Below, piece after piece: positions 12,515-23,578 of a DNA stretch of 64,000 nt. Source of the DNA: Pardosa pseudoannulata (taxonomy: Eukaryota; Arthropoda; Arachnida; Araneae; Lycosidae); assembly GCA_032207245.1 (NCBI GenBank), contig CM063510.1, positions 53,160,493 to 53,224,492 of the forward strand, read 5' to 3'. Every line of letters starts with the position of its first letter. The first letter of the stretch is position 1. The translations under genes and the position numbers were made by a program. Under the pieces are notes generated by a model, which saw nothing but the letters and a program-made list of their open reading frames with translations, was not told the DNA's origin and made no database searches.

Positions 12515-12680
12515 TTCCAGGAGATTCTGCACATTTCAGTAGTTTATCAGAAAAGTATTCTGGAACATTCGCCGTTTCTCTGCATTGCTCAGTAAAACTT
12601 TCATCGTCTTTCCAGACAGATTTCTGGAACTTTCCCTGGTACTATAAGAGCTCAGTCACAGACAGTTCTAGGATCAGAGT
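12515..12680 (+). promoter_or_regulatory. Candidate heat-shock promoter (HSEs + TATA)
   Basis: Two perfect three-box heat-shock elements of the form TTCnnGAAnnTTC are present at 12558-12570 and 12622-12634, with a third carrying one mismatch (GGA for GAA) at 12515-12527. A TATA box, TATAAG, lies at 12643-12648, eight bases after the last element. An initiator-like TCAGA at 12674-12678 puts a start site about 33 bp below the TATA. This arrangement is typical of arthropod heat-shock genes bound by HSF. No heat-shock coding sequence follows; the transcript would run straight into two SINEs. It could be a relocated promoter fragment, a non-coding RNA promoter, or a transposon promoter. Confidence 0.55.
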
Positions 12681-12714
12681 TGCACATAGCTTGAAAGTGT
12701 ATTTCGCTTTTTGT

Positions 12715-12870
12715 TTTGGTTTGGTTTTAGAGTGCTACGGTCTACTTTTTGCAACACGAGGGCTAATGAGACCGGGACCTACTGCTTAAAGCTGATTCCG
12801 AAAAGCTACGAACAACCATGCCATAGTGAGATTCGAACCCACGAACTCTGGTTCGGACATCACTTTTTGA
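12715..12870 (-). mobile_element. tRNA-derived SINE, 5'-truncated
   Basis: Same family as the complete SINE just downstream. In minus orientation it has the B-box region (seen on the plus strand as GAGATTCGAACCCACGAACT) and the shared body (AGTGCTACGGTCTACTTTTT). It lacks the A-box end, breaking off at about 12860. Confidence 0.75.
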
Positions 12871-12919
12871 GTTCAGTTAATAAAGTAGGTTAACTCTACT
12901 TCCTGTGTGTGTGTTATTG

Positions 12920-13093
12920 GTTTGGTTTTAGAGTGCTACGGTCTACTTTTTGCAACACGAGGGCTAATGAGACCGGGACCTATTGCTTAAAGCTGATTCC
13001 GAATGGCTACGAACAACCATGCCATAGTGGGATTTGAACCCATGAACTCCGGGTCCGAAGGCCAGCACCCTAACCCTTCGGCCATCGTTCGGC
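12920..13093 (-). mobile_element. Complete tRNA-derived SINE with 13-bp TSD
   Basis: Read on the minus strand, the element starts GCCGAACGATGGCCGAAGGG with an A-box-like segment. It then has a B box (GGGTTCAAATCCC) and a unique tail ending in AAACCAAACC. It is flanked by perfect direct repeats GTGTGTGTTATTG at 12907-12919 and 13094-13106, the target-site duplication of a retroposition event. The tRNA-like head would supply an internal pol III promoter; LINE machinery acts in trans. Confidence 0.88.
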
Positions 13094-13106
13094 GTGTGTG
13101 TTATTG

Positions 13107-14960
13107 TGTTGCACCTTAAGCCCCAATGTGACATTTTTAAAAGAATATTTCAGATTTTTTTTCTATAATTTGTTTTGGGGGATTTTTTTTTTGGAGGGGG
13201 TGTTAGTTTCAAAGAAAATAAATCTAAAATAAGCAATGAACAGTGGAAGAAAATATCTAGTTGTACATGTACAAAACAGATATGTAAATGCATATATTTT
13301 TAAGCTTACAAGCTCAATTTTTCTATTATTGTATTAATTTACTCTGTACCACAAAAAATAAATTTTAAAAAATACTCTGTAATATTATTACACTAAAATT
13401 GAAGACTAGTTTAAATCATTACATGTAAAAATTTAAAATTTTATAATAAATTATTAAGCCTAACCAATACCCAATTTTCTCCATCCTACAAAAATAAACA
13501 TTAAATATAAAATATTTAAAATATTTCTTGCCTGCTTTTGAAAATCTGTTGTTCAAAACTCTTTGCATTTGATTATTGAAAAAATATTGACGATAAAAAA
13601 TTCCCGATTTGCAAACAAGGCAATTTATGTTGACAGATACAAAATATAAAACTTCTTAAGGAAAATAAATGTTGACAGAAAAGTCTAAAAATATCTTGGA
13701 AAACTGAAATGTAATTGTTAATTTTTATGATGTGTCTTTTTAGTAAACTATAAAAAATACTCATTTTACCCCACCAGATCCTATATAATTTTTAATCGAT
13801 TTCAAATGTACCAAGCAAAACATTGGATTAATACATCTTAACATTTGGGGTAATAAAAATACAGACTTTCGAAAAGTAAAGAATTTAGTTGTATAGTTTC
13901 TTTTAAACTGCTTTAAGTCGGACATACATAAGATACTATAAAATGTAACTAATAGTCGCATTTAAAACAGTTAAGTGGAATGTGTGTGATATTTATCCAA
14001 GAATATGAAAACCTTATTCCGAACTTTAATAAATCCTTAAACATACAAGATACTTGACTACAGTTCATCAAAATCAATTTACTTGAAGAATATAAGCATC
14101 AGATTCTAACCAGACTTTACGATCAATAATTACTCTACCGTTTTAAGTACTTAAATAAGTAAACTCTGACTCCGGAGAAATTAATCCTGTTTAAACAACT
14201 CGCAGTGTTTCGGCATGCAAATGACATGTTCCTACTTAGAAATGAAACTGCTTTTGCCCTCCGGTTCGTTAACTTAATTCCGTTATTTAATACCAAATTT
14301 TAATGACTCTAAATTGCAGTACTCTGCATTTGAAAGAAGAAAAACGTCATAAAAAATGCATTTTGTTAAGTTTAAAATTATGCCATGGGGATCCTCTAAA
14401 ACGCATAAAATCCTAAATGAGTAAATGTATATTCAGAAAATATATTATTAAACATTCTTATAGCGTATTTGAATTAATACAGATAAAAACTGTTTTTAAT
14501 CATTCATAGTGTGAACTGAAACTAATTAAGGTAAAAGCCCAAGGTTTGCTTTATATTAGAAATATTTTTACTTTTTTCTGAAAACACATGATACACGTAT
14601 AAAAAGGAAAGATACTAAAGCACGAAACTAAAAAGAGGTAGCAAAAGAACTGATAGAAGTATGGTGTGCATCTATATTTCGTTTCAATTCTTTTATAAAA
14701 CAACGTTAGTAAGATCAATTATTGACTTTATGTCAAATTTCTATCTTTATGAACAGTTCTATTTTGTTGCTGTTTGCATTGTTTGCAACTCAATTGCTGC
14801 AGTGTAACTAGATGTTTTCTATGTCTCACTCGAAAAGGATTAAATAAAACGCCATCTATCGTATAAAAGTCCTTCAAAAATAATGGGTACCAGGTCTTCA
14901 ATTTTAGCCGTTAACGTTTATTTCATAGCAACCTAAACTTTTCCAGTGATCTCAGGCAAC
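13107..14960. other. AT-rich spacer, nothing recognised
   Basis: Two minus-strand open frames of 63-66 codons lie at 13573-13961, but their composition is AT-driven and no domain is apparent. No repeat family shared elsewhere in the window was found. Confidence 0.5.
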
Positions 14961-15165
14961 TGACAGATATGAAAACTCTTCGTTAAGAATTGAATAGTCT
15001 TCAGAAAGATATTGAAAGAGCATTGGAGATTTTCATTTATTCGCTTAGCAAATGGTTTGCAATCTGGAAAGACTGGCAAATTTCATGTGTGCATTATACC
15101 CGACATATAAAATTTCCTCCTTTTCATTGTGAAAAACAGGGTGCGTTATATACGAGTATAAAATA

Positions 15166-15719
15166 CCGGGTGATCCAAAAGTCAGGACAAACTTTAAATA
15201 TGAATAATTCAAAAACTAGTAAAGATAAAAATATACGATTTGCACCAAATGAATGGAAAAGAAGTTGTGTGTTGTGTGGCAACGCAACGAAAATATTTCC
15301 ATTGGCGAACAGATGGCGCTGTCGGATTTCTGATGTAGGCTAGCTGTATGGCATCACTAGCATTACTAAAGATGCCATTCACCAAAATGTGTCTGCCATA
15401 ACGCAAGAAATGCTACTAAATGCTGTGAACAGTGTGGTGACTCGTCTGAAAGATGGACCACACATTGAACATTTACTGTAATACTAATTAACTGCAATTG
15501 AGTTGACTTGTAAGTTGTCAACATTTGTCCATTTATAAAACATCTTTCGGTGGTATAAGATACTATAGCACTATCTGTTCGTTAATAACACAACTATATT
15601 TGTTTCACTGCCACACACAATCCCTTTTTCATCCGTTTGGTGCAAACCATATCTTTGTATCTTCATTCTTTTTCGAATCATTCAATTTTAAATTTCGTCC
15701 TGAATTTTGGATCACTCGG
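15166..15719 (+). mobile_element. TA-flanked DNA transposon (Tc1/mariner-IS630 type)
   Basis: The left end CCGGGTGATCCAAAA and the reverse complement of the right end, CCGAGTGATCCAAAA, match, and the inverted similarity extends for about 45 bp. TA dinucleotides at 15164-15165 and 15720-15721 are the target duplication. The element splits one unit of the 235-bp repeat, with unit sequence resuming on the other side. At 554 bp it is an internal-deletion derivative and not autonomous. Confidence 0.82.
15371..15481 (+). pseudogene. Transposase C-terminal remnant
   Basis: This short frame reads DAIHQNVSAITQEMLLNAV and continues to a C-terminus ending HIEHLL before a TAA. That layout resembles the tail of transposases in the IS630/Tc1/mariner superfamily. 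The catalytic core is absent. It lies inside the 554-bp TA-flanked element on the same strand as its left-to-right orientation. Family identity is inferred from the C-terminal pattern only. Confidence 0.5.
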
Positions 15720-16800
15720 TATGTGTACAAATATGAAACAGCTTCAAAAGTTTTCGTTAAGATTTGAATATTCTTTAGAAAATATTGGAAGAGCATAAGA
15801 GATAGATTCATTTGTTCGCGTAGCAAATAGTTTGAAATCAGAAAAAACTCAGCCAAATTTCAGGTATGCATTAAGCAAGAGATATAAAATTTCCTCTTTT
15901 TTAATTGTGAAAAATAAGGTGAAAATTATATAGGAGTATAAAATATATGTACAAAAGTGAAACAACTTAAAATCTCAACTTGAAAAGTCTTTGTTAAGAT
16001 TTGAATATTCTTTAGAAAGATATTGAAAGAGAATTGCAGACTGATTCATTTGTTCGCTTAGAAAATGGTTTAAAATCTGGAAATATTCTGCCAAATTTCA
16101 GGTGTGCATTATCACGAGACATAAAATTTCCTTCTTTTTATTGTGAAAAACAGGGTGCAAGTTATACACGAGTATAAAATATATGTACAAAAGTGAAACA
16201 GCTTGAAAAATCTTTGTTAAGATTTGAATATTTTTTAAAAATATATAGAAAGAGTATTGAAGATTTATTCATTTGTTTGCGTAGCAAATGGTTTGAAATC
16301 TGGAAAGACTCTGCCAAATTTCAAATCTGCATAACGCACGAATATAAAATTTCCTTTTTATTAATTGTCAAAAACAGGGGGCAAATTATACACGAGTCTA
16401 AAATACATGTAAAAAAGTGAAAACAGATTGAAACTTCAGCTTAAAAAGTCTTTGTTCTGAAAAAATCTGAAAAACTCTGCCAAATTTAGGTGTGCAAACG
16501 AGACATAAAATTTCCTACTTTTTATTGTGAAAAACAGGGTGCAAGTTATACACGAGTATACAATATATGTACAAAAGTGAAACAGCTTGAAAAGTCTTCC
16601 TTAAGATTTGAATATTCTTTAGAAAGATATTGAAAGTGCATTGGTATTAATTCATTTGTTTAGCAAATGTTTGAAATATGAAAAACCTACCAAATTTCAG
16701 GTAAGCATGGTACACGAGATAGAAGATGTTCTCTTTTGTATTGTGAAAAATATAGTGCAAGTTATACACGAGTATAAAATATATATACAAATGTAAATTA

Positions 16801-17277
16801 ACTTGAAAACTCACTCACCTTTTGTTTGGATGATAGTAAAGAAATATAAAGGTGTTTTAAAAACCATCTACTTGAAAGAGCCTATATACTATTTTACATA
16901 TTAAGCTGCTCAAAAAAACATTCCAAAGCTTTCGTCATTCCTTAAGTTTCAATTTAAAAGACCTTTAATCGTTAGTATCACTACTGATAGCCAAATAGCT
17001 TTATATGCATTAATAATTATTAGATAGGTCATGAAATACAAACACTCTTTACTCCAACATAACTACTAACAATACTAAAATGCATATGGAGAGCAAGGAA
17101 GAATATTTCAGTAACGAGCGAAAACGAAAGTTTACTTAGAAATAACAACGTCTTTATAAAGTTTCTTGTACATCAAATAAACTATAAAATTTTGTAGAAA
17201 AGGTAGAAAATCCTGGAAACTATAAAGTTAAGGCAGACTAAATAGTATGTAGATTACAAATGGTATATAACAAGGTA
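16801..17277. other. AT-rich spacer, nothing recognised
   Basis: No open frame, hairpin or shared repeat was found. Confidence 0.5.
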
Positions 17278-18137
17278 TTATAATGCGTTTTCCTTACGGT
17301 TTAAGAAAATTTGAAATTGATCGTATTTTTAGTAACTCATACATGCTTAGTTATTTGAACCTTTAAACACTCATCGAATTTTTTCTCTGTGCATGACAGA
17401 ATAAATTAATATTTATACTGTTTCAATAATACTGACTCCTGTCAATTTACTTTTGATTACTCGTTTAAGCTGAATGTGGAACGTATTTTGCTTAACAGTC
17501 ATAATTTAAAGTCTTTTACAAATGAACTTATCGCATTTGTAATTTTCCGTAGCATGATTTAGTGTTCAAATTTTTAAACCTTTACCGTCATCAGATGATT
17601 GAAATTTTTTCACAACTTTAAGAATTTTATTTTATTTCCTATATCTTTCCCCTTTGTAACTATCCTCTTGATTGTCTCTAAGTTTTTCATTTTATTCTTG
17701 CAGCTTTGTTATAAAAGAATATATTAATACTTTTATTATAATGCTTTTACGTTACGGTTTATTTATTGAACTTATTTTTGGTAACACATTCTTAATTTTA
17801 TTCTAAACACTCATCGAGATTTTTTTTTTCTGACAGAATTAAATTAATATTTATACAGTTTTAAATACTGTTGTTTTACTTTTAATTATTTTTAATGAGT
17901 GTAAGTGTTTTGCTTAACAGCCATAATTTGTCCTTTACAAACGAACTTATCACGTTTATTTTATGGCATAATTTAGTTTTTTCATACCTTTACCGTCACG
18001 TTGAAATTTTTTCACAACTTTAAGAATTTTATTTTATTTCCTATATCTTTCCCCTTTGTAACTATCCTCTTGATTGTCTCTAAGTTTTTCATTTTATTCT
18101 TGCAGCTTTGTTATAAAAGAATATATTAATACTTTTT
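17278..18137. repeat. Tandem duplication, 459-bp and 402-bp copies
   Basis: Copy one starts TTATAATGCGTTTTCC at 17278 and copy two TTATAATGCTTTTACG at 17736. The last 130 bases of each copy (from 17601 and 18003) are essentially identical. The first halves differ mainly by deletions in copy two. Confidence 0.85.
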
Positions 18138-18344
18138 ACCTGACATATAGCTTTATTTACCGGTTTCTTTAATTTTCTCTACTTCTCTTGAGTAAGAAAT
18201 TATTGACAATTTATTCTAAATTACTTATAAAATTTCGAAATTAACTGTTTGTTTTTAATTCTGGTATATTAAAACTATAAGATTTTATGCAAAAAAGGTA
18301 TTTTTCTTTCAGTAATAAGTTTACGTTATGAAGCAGTATTTTGT

Positions 18345-18511
18345 TTTGTTTTCTTTGGAACACTACGGTCTACTTTTTGCTACTCGAAGGCTGATGAGAT
18401 CGAGACTTTCTTAAATCCAATTCCGAATGGCTAGGAACATCCATGTCACAGTTGATTTCAAACCAACGAAATATGGTACTGAATATCAGCACCCTAACCA
18501 TTTGTTCATGT
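18345..18511 (-). mobile_element. Decayed tRNA-derived SINE
   Basis: Matches the SINE at 12920-13093 across ACTACGGTCTACTTTTTGC, AATTCCGAATGGCTAGGAAC and CAGCACCCTAACC, but the B box is mutated. A 114-codon open frame beginning at 18427 arises from this decayed SINE and its flank and is not a gene candidate. Confidence 0.75.
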
Positions 18512-19906
18512 TCGACAGTATTTTGTTTGCATATAAAAGTGTAAAATTTCTAAGGTGCAACTACTGTTTGAAGTATAATGTTCTTTTTAAACACACTCCA
18601 ATCTTTGTTATCAATAGTAAACAGATAATGGACAAATTATCTTTAATGATAGTCATTAAGTTTAAAAATCCTTTAATTATTTACACCAATGGTGGCACCG
18701 AGTATTTCAAGCATACGGCTATTAAAAGTAAATTTAAATGGAAATCTTATCGAATTTTAGGAGAATTCTAATTCAGAATATTGTGCCGAATTCCATCATT
18801 TTTCAATAGTTAGGCAGCAAAGTATCTAAACAATTGGAGGGCTTTTAATGAAGTTCTAGTCAAATAAATTCCATTCGCTCTTTCTAACTAATTCTCAAAG
18901 TACATGAAGCATACGAAAGTGAATGTACAAACCGAAGGTAAAAGGTCAAAAGATGTTTAAATACAATGTTGAAAATTACTAGCCTAAAACTGTTCGAAAA
19001 ATTCGGTTATGGAAACGTGTTAATTCTAAAGAAATCGGAAGGCTTTCTTTGTATTATTATTTTTAATTTATTGCATGAGATTATGAATGTATTTTAAATG
19101 AGTTTATTATAACAACCTCTTTGGTATCATCATTAAATAAAAGGTACTTTTTTTACTATCACCAAAGTATGTCCTCATATAGACATTCTGCAGATATAAC
19201 TGATTACAAACAAAGCCCTTTTATTTTGGATTTTCTTTTTCTGTAATGAACAATAAACACATGAATGTGGGTTGTCTACAGTGAAATGCCATTGGAATTT
19301 TGTATGTTATATTCGATAGATGATACATTATTCACTCACGAAAAATGTTAGGTATTTTATTTTTAGTTTATGAAATTGGTAACCTAATTTTAATAGCTTG
19401 TTCAGATTATATATATATATAATTACTTGAATTCAGAGATTTAATCTAAATTTTTAAACAATAAATTTTTTACTAAAATACTCCAACTAAAGTACCTAAA
19501 AGAAAATTTTTAATATATATGTTGTAATATGTACCTAGGAAATTTTGTAGTATAAGTTTAATACTTCACAAGCATTGAATCTTTTCTTTCTAAAAGTACT
19601 ATATTTTCTTTTTAAATCTCTAATATTGTAATTGAATTGTTGGATTAAATAAGAGATATTCCAGCAGAATAAATGCTATGTATATAGCATATATTACATA
19701 CTAAACGTATAATTTGGTGTATTAAATTAATTTCATTAAATGTATTTAGTATATTGTAAATTATGTTTTATGGGAACTTTTTATATAGAATTTTTTTAAT
19801 GAAATTAACCCTTATTTCTAGATATTCTCCTTTATGAATAGATTTAACACTACTATGGAGTTGGGGAGGCTTTCGTAATTTTTTATTAGCTGTATGTACA
19901 CAACAG

Positions 19907-19909
<3 letters not shown>
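18512..19909. other. AT-rich spacer, nothing recognised
   Basis: Mostly AT-rich sequence with short (AT)n patches. No gene, transposon terminus or shared repeat was recognised. Confidence 0.5.

Positions 19910-19972
<63 letters not shown>
19910..19972. repeat. (TA)n microsatellite
   Basis: About 30 uninterrupted TA dinucleotides. Confidence 0.97.
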
Positions 19973-19973
<1 letters not shown>

Positions 19974-20399
19974 CTTATGATAGTTTTTATAAATATTAAG
20001 ATAATTTCTAACATAAATTAGTTAAAAATAAATTTAAGAAAACTATTTAATAAAAATACAAAATATTCGTAAATTTTCACATTTGCTTTAAAATGAATTT
20101 AAGATTGCATTAACAATATAAATAATTTAAATTGAAATATTTATGAAATGACTCTTCAGAAACATTCTAAATAGCAGTTAATCATCAAAATACTTGAGCC
20201 TTAAAATGTAAATAATAAGTCTAAACTTTCCGCATACTGTATAACGACAGTCACAAAAATTTCGCTATTAAATTAAGGTGACACCTGGGCCTTTAAAAAG
20301 AGTAAAATTTATGCTTGGCCTTGGGGTTGAAAATTTTAGACCTACTTTAATATGCATGCAAATTAGATCTCATAAAACGCTTTCTGCGAAATAGCGATG
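19973..20399. other. AT-rich spacer before satellite array
   Basis: Nothing recognised. A short GC-richer patch lies at 20275-20345. Confidence 0.45.
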
Positions 20400-20681
20400 C
20401 GTTTATCAAAAATTAAATCATTGTTGCACCCTGCGGCTGTTGGATGTGGGTCATACATGTACCCTGAAAAACATTTATAATATATATTATTGTATTTTAA
20501 ATTATTATATCGTAAAAATTGTTAAAAATAATAAAAATATCATCTATAATAGAATAAATATACCTATGTTTCGTATGTTTCGTAACTTATGGTTATAATT
20601 CCTAAAGGTCTTATCAAAAATTAAATCGTTGTTGCACAATGCGGCTGTTTGATGTGGGTCATACATGTACCATGGAAAACA

Positions 20682-20829
<148 letters not shown>

Positions 20830-21071
20830 GTATTTTAAATTATTATACCGTAAATATTGTTCACAATAATAAAAATATCAACTATAATAGACAAAATACC
20901 CCTATGTTTCTCATGTTTCGTAACTTACAGTTTGTATTCCTAAAGACCTTATCAAGAATTAAATCATTGTTGCTCCCTGCGGCTGTTACATGTGGGTCAT
21001 ACATGTACCGTGGAAAACATTTCTAATATATATATATTATTGTATTTTAAATTATTGTATCATAAATATTG

Positions 21072-21395
21072 AAACTTCACTCCATCAGGTCATCCATCTC
21101 ATTTTGGTCACCTCTCAGAAATCGGCAAATGGATGTCATTTTAACACGTCTACGTATTGGCCATAGCCGACTCACTCATAAACATTTGCTATGTTCTGAG
21201 CCTACTCCTCAATGCTCAACTTGTCATTTCCAACTCACTATTCATCATATTTTAACTTCATGCACTGCTTTGAAACGTTTTTATTATATATATTTTAAAA
21301 CTTTTCATCCTAATTTGAAAGAATTGTTAGGCGAAACCCCTCATACCAAATTATTTGAATTTGTTTTTCGCACTAATGTTTTAAACCTCATTTAA
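21072..21395 (+). pseudogene. LINE ORF2 C-terminal fragment
   Basis: The 107-residue frame includes RQMDVILTRLRIGHSRLTH, then HLLCSEPTPQCSTCHFQLTI and HHILTSC. The RLRIGHSRLTH block followed by a Cys-x2-Cys and HHIL-Cys arrangement is characteristic of the region after the reverse transcriptase (and RNase H, where present) in jockey-, CR1- and I-like LINE ORF2 proteins. The endonuclease and reverse transcriptase domains are missing because of 5' truncation. The frame is intact to its stop codon, so the insertion is fairly recent or has decayed little. The exact LINE clade cannot be fixed from this fragment. Confidence 0.82.
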
Positions 21396-21437
21396 AAAAA
21401 AAATTTAATGTTTTAATGTGAGTCTCTACCTTGTTTT

Positions 21438-21439
<2 letters not shown>

Positions 21440-21528
<89 letters not shown>

Positions 21529-21559
21529 TATATACATATATATATACATATATATATAC

Positions 21560-21602
<43 letters not shown>

Positions 21603-21674
21603 CATACATATATACATATATACATACATATATACATATACACATATACACACACATATATATATATATATATA
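21440..21674. repeat. (TA)n / (TACATA)n tract in LINE 3' UTR
   Basis: Pure TA for about 80 bp, then regular TACATATATA interruptions and a CA-containing end. It lies within the LINE insertion, so it either travelled with the element or expanded afterwards. Confidence 0.95.
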
Positions 21675-21981
21675 CTTTGAATTTTTAGTATTATTTACCA
21701 TACTTTAAAATTATACAACCTTATTTTTAGTAAGTGCATTTCTTTTGGCGCACCATATCCAAACTTGGATCTTGCGCCAATAAACCCAAACCAACCAACC
21801 AACCAACCATAAATATTGTTCAAAATATTAAAAATATCAACTATAATACACGAAATATCCCTATGTTTCGTAAGATTCGTAACTTACAGTTGTAATTCCT
21901 AAAGACCTTATCAAAAATTAAATCGTTGTTGCACCCTGCGACTGTTTGATGTGGGTCATACATATACCATGGAAAACATTT

Positions 21982-21984
<3 letters not shown>

Positions 21985-22014
<30 letters not shown>
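21985..22014. repeat. Short (TA)n tract in satellite unit 4
   Basis: About 15 TA repeats at the same unit position as the much longer tract at 20688. Confidence 0.9.
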
Positions 22015-22017
<3 letters not shown>

Positions 22018-22650
22018 ATTTTAAATTATCGTATCGTAAAAAGTGTTCACAATAATAAAAATATCAACTATAATAGACGAAATATCAATATGTTTCGTAT
22101 GTTTCGTTCAGTTGTAATTCCTAAAGACCTTATCAAGAATTAAATCATTGTTGCACCCTGCGGCTGTTGGATGTGGGTCATACATGTAACACGGAAAACA
22201 TTTAAAAATATATAGATATATTATTGTATTTAAAATTATTGTATCGTAAATATTGTTCAAAATATTAAAAATATCAACTATAATATTCGAAATATCCATA
22301 TGTTTCGTATGCTTCTTAGCTTAAAATTTTAATTCCTAAAGATCTTATCAACAGATAACTCAGAACAAGATTTCACGGCTTTTAGTCTCTACAGAGTTAC
22401 AAAGAGTTTATGAAAATGACTCTAGATCTATGAAGTGAAAATGACTCTAGATCAAAGTTTTGCTAAATAGGATGTGTCACAAACTTCAACAGACTTAATC
22501 AGAATTACCGTCTGATTCTAAATTGATAAAAGATCATTGGTAGATTTTATTTTTACTAATAAATTTTTATCCTCAACATATCAAACGATTATTTCGTATC
22601 TTTTCTCATACTGCCTTACATATAATTTAGTCTTTTATACTTTTATAACA

Positions 22651-22827
22651 TTAGGTTTGGTTTGGAGTGCTGCAATCTACTTTTTGCAACACAAAGGCTA
22701 ATGAAACCGGGACTTACAGCTTAAGGCGATTCCGAACTGCTATGGACATTCCTTGCCACTGTGGGATTCGAACTCACGAACTCAGGTACCAAAGGCCAGC
22801 ACCCTAACCAATCAGCCATCGTTCGGC
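22651..22827 (-). mobile_element. tRNA-derived SINE with TSD
   Basis: Full-length member of the same family as 12920-13093. On the plus strand the A-box end (AACCAATCAGCCATCGTTCGG) is at the right and the B box (GTGGGATTCGAACTCACGAA) is in the middle. Near-perfect flanking repeats CTTTTATAACA at 22640-22650 and CTTTTTATAACA at 22828-22839 mark the target duplication. Confidence 0.86.
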
Positions 22828-22936
22828 CTTTTTATAACACAGTGCTAGCAAAAATGTTAATTTTTTAGTTTTTGTATATGCAAAAGTACTGTCACCATCG
22901 GTCTGATGCATATGCTTTTAAGCAGTAGACCGTTAA

Positions 22937-23430
22937 CTCACTGTGAGCGGGTACATCTCGCAGTAAAATTTACATAGAGCTGTCGTTTTGAGAATAAATT
23001 TAGTTATTCAGTTAAATCTCAATAGATTGAAAATTATTTAATTTTTTAACCAACTTTTCGTATTTTATATTGAAATATATAAACAAATATATAAATAGAA
23101 ATATATAAATAACAACCATAAGGTTTTTGTAAACAAAAAAAAAATTTTTGGATAAATTTATAATAGTATCGTAAATATGAATAATCAAATAGAAATAGTA
23201 GTATATAGTTTTAATTTTTTCCTGTTCTGTGGTTCCGCATTGACTGATGTAAAAACTAGTTTTTATTTGTCTAAATCTTTCCAGAATCTATGTAGTAGAC
23301 AAGAACGTTGTGCTTCTTTTTCCTGTATATACCATTATTTTGTACCCACAAGCAGACCATGTTGTTACAGTAACCAGTACTAGTACGTGATCCGCGATCA
23401 AGTACTAGTACGTGTCCCGCATACGATGTG
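22937..23430. mobile_element. piggyBac-type derivative (short copy)
   Basis: The left end follows TTAA at 22933-22936 and reads CTCACTGTGAGCGGGTAC. The right end reads GTGTCCCGCATACGATGTG, followed by a decayed TTAT. The ends match those of the copies at 27989-29302 and 35046-35922. Two subterminal GTACTAGTACGTG motifs lie near the right end. An internal minus-strand relic reads NVLVYYIDSGKI, as in the longer copies. Confidence 0.72.
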
Positions 23431-23578
23431 TTATTGTAGTTACCAGCTGCATTTACAGAATTCATTTTGCATAAAATTATTATGTGCATAGATTGTTTGG
23501 ATTAATTAATTCCACAATAATTTACACATTGCTATGCACGTATAAATTCCAAAAATATTTCTCTATCGACGTTTGGTT

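Larger units (their letters stand above)
14961..16800. repeat. About 235-bp tandem repeat, six copies
   Basis: The unit contains the words AAGATTTGAATATTCTTTAG, ATTGAAAGAG, GCAAATGGTTTGAAATCTGG, CCAAATTTCAGGTGTGCAT and ACACGAGTATAAAATATATG. Copies start near 14961, 15722, 15950, 16190, 16410 (internally deleted) and 16565. The first two are separated by the transposon at 15166-15719. Divergence among copies is moderate, and no coding frame is conserved across units. Confidence 0.85.
21072..21807 (+). mobile_element. 5'-truncated LINE with 11-bp TSD
   Basis: The insertion is bounded by perfect direct repeats CATAAATATTG at 21061-21071 and 21808-21818. It contains the C-terminal coding end of a LINE ORF2, then a 3' UTR with a long (TA)n tract. 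The 3' end reads GGATCTTGCGCCAATAAACC and closes with a CCAA-repeat tail. 5' truncation plus target duplication is the hallmark of target-primed reverse transcription. It interrupts the 215-bp satellite. Confidence 0.9.
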
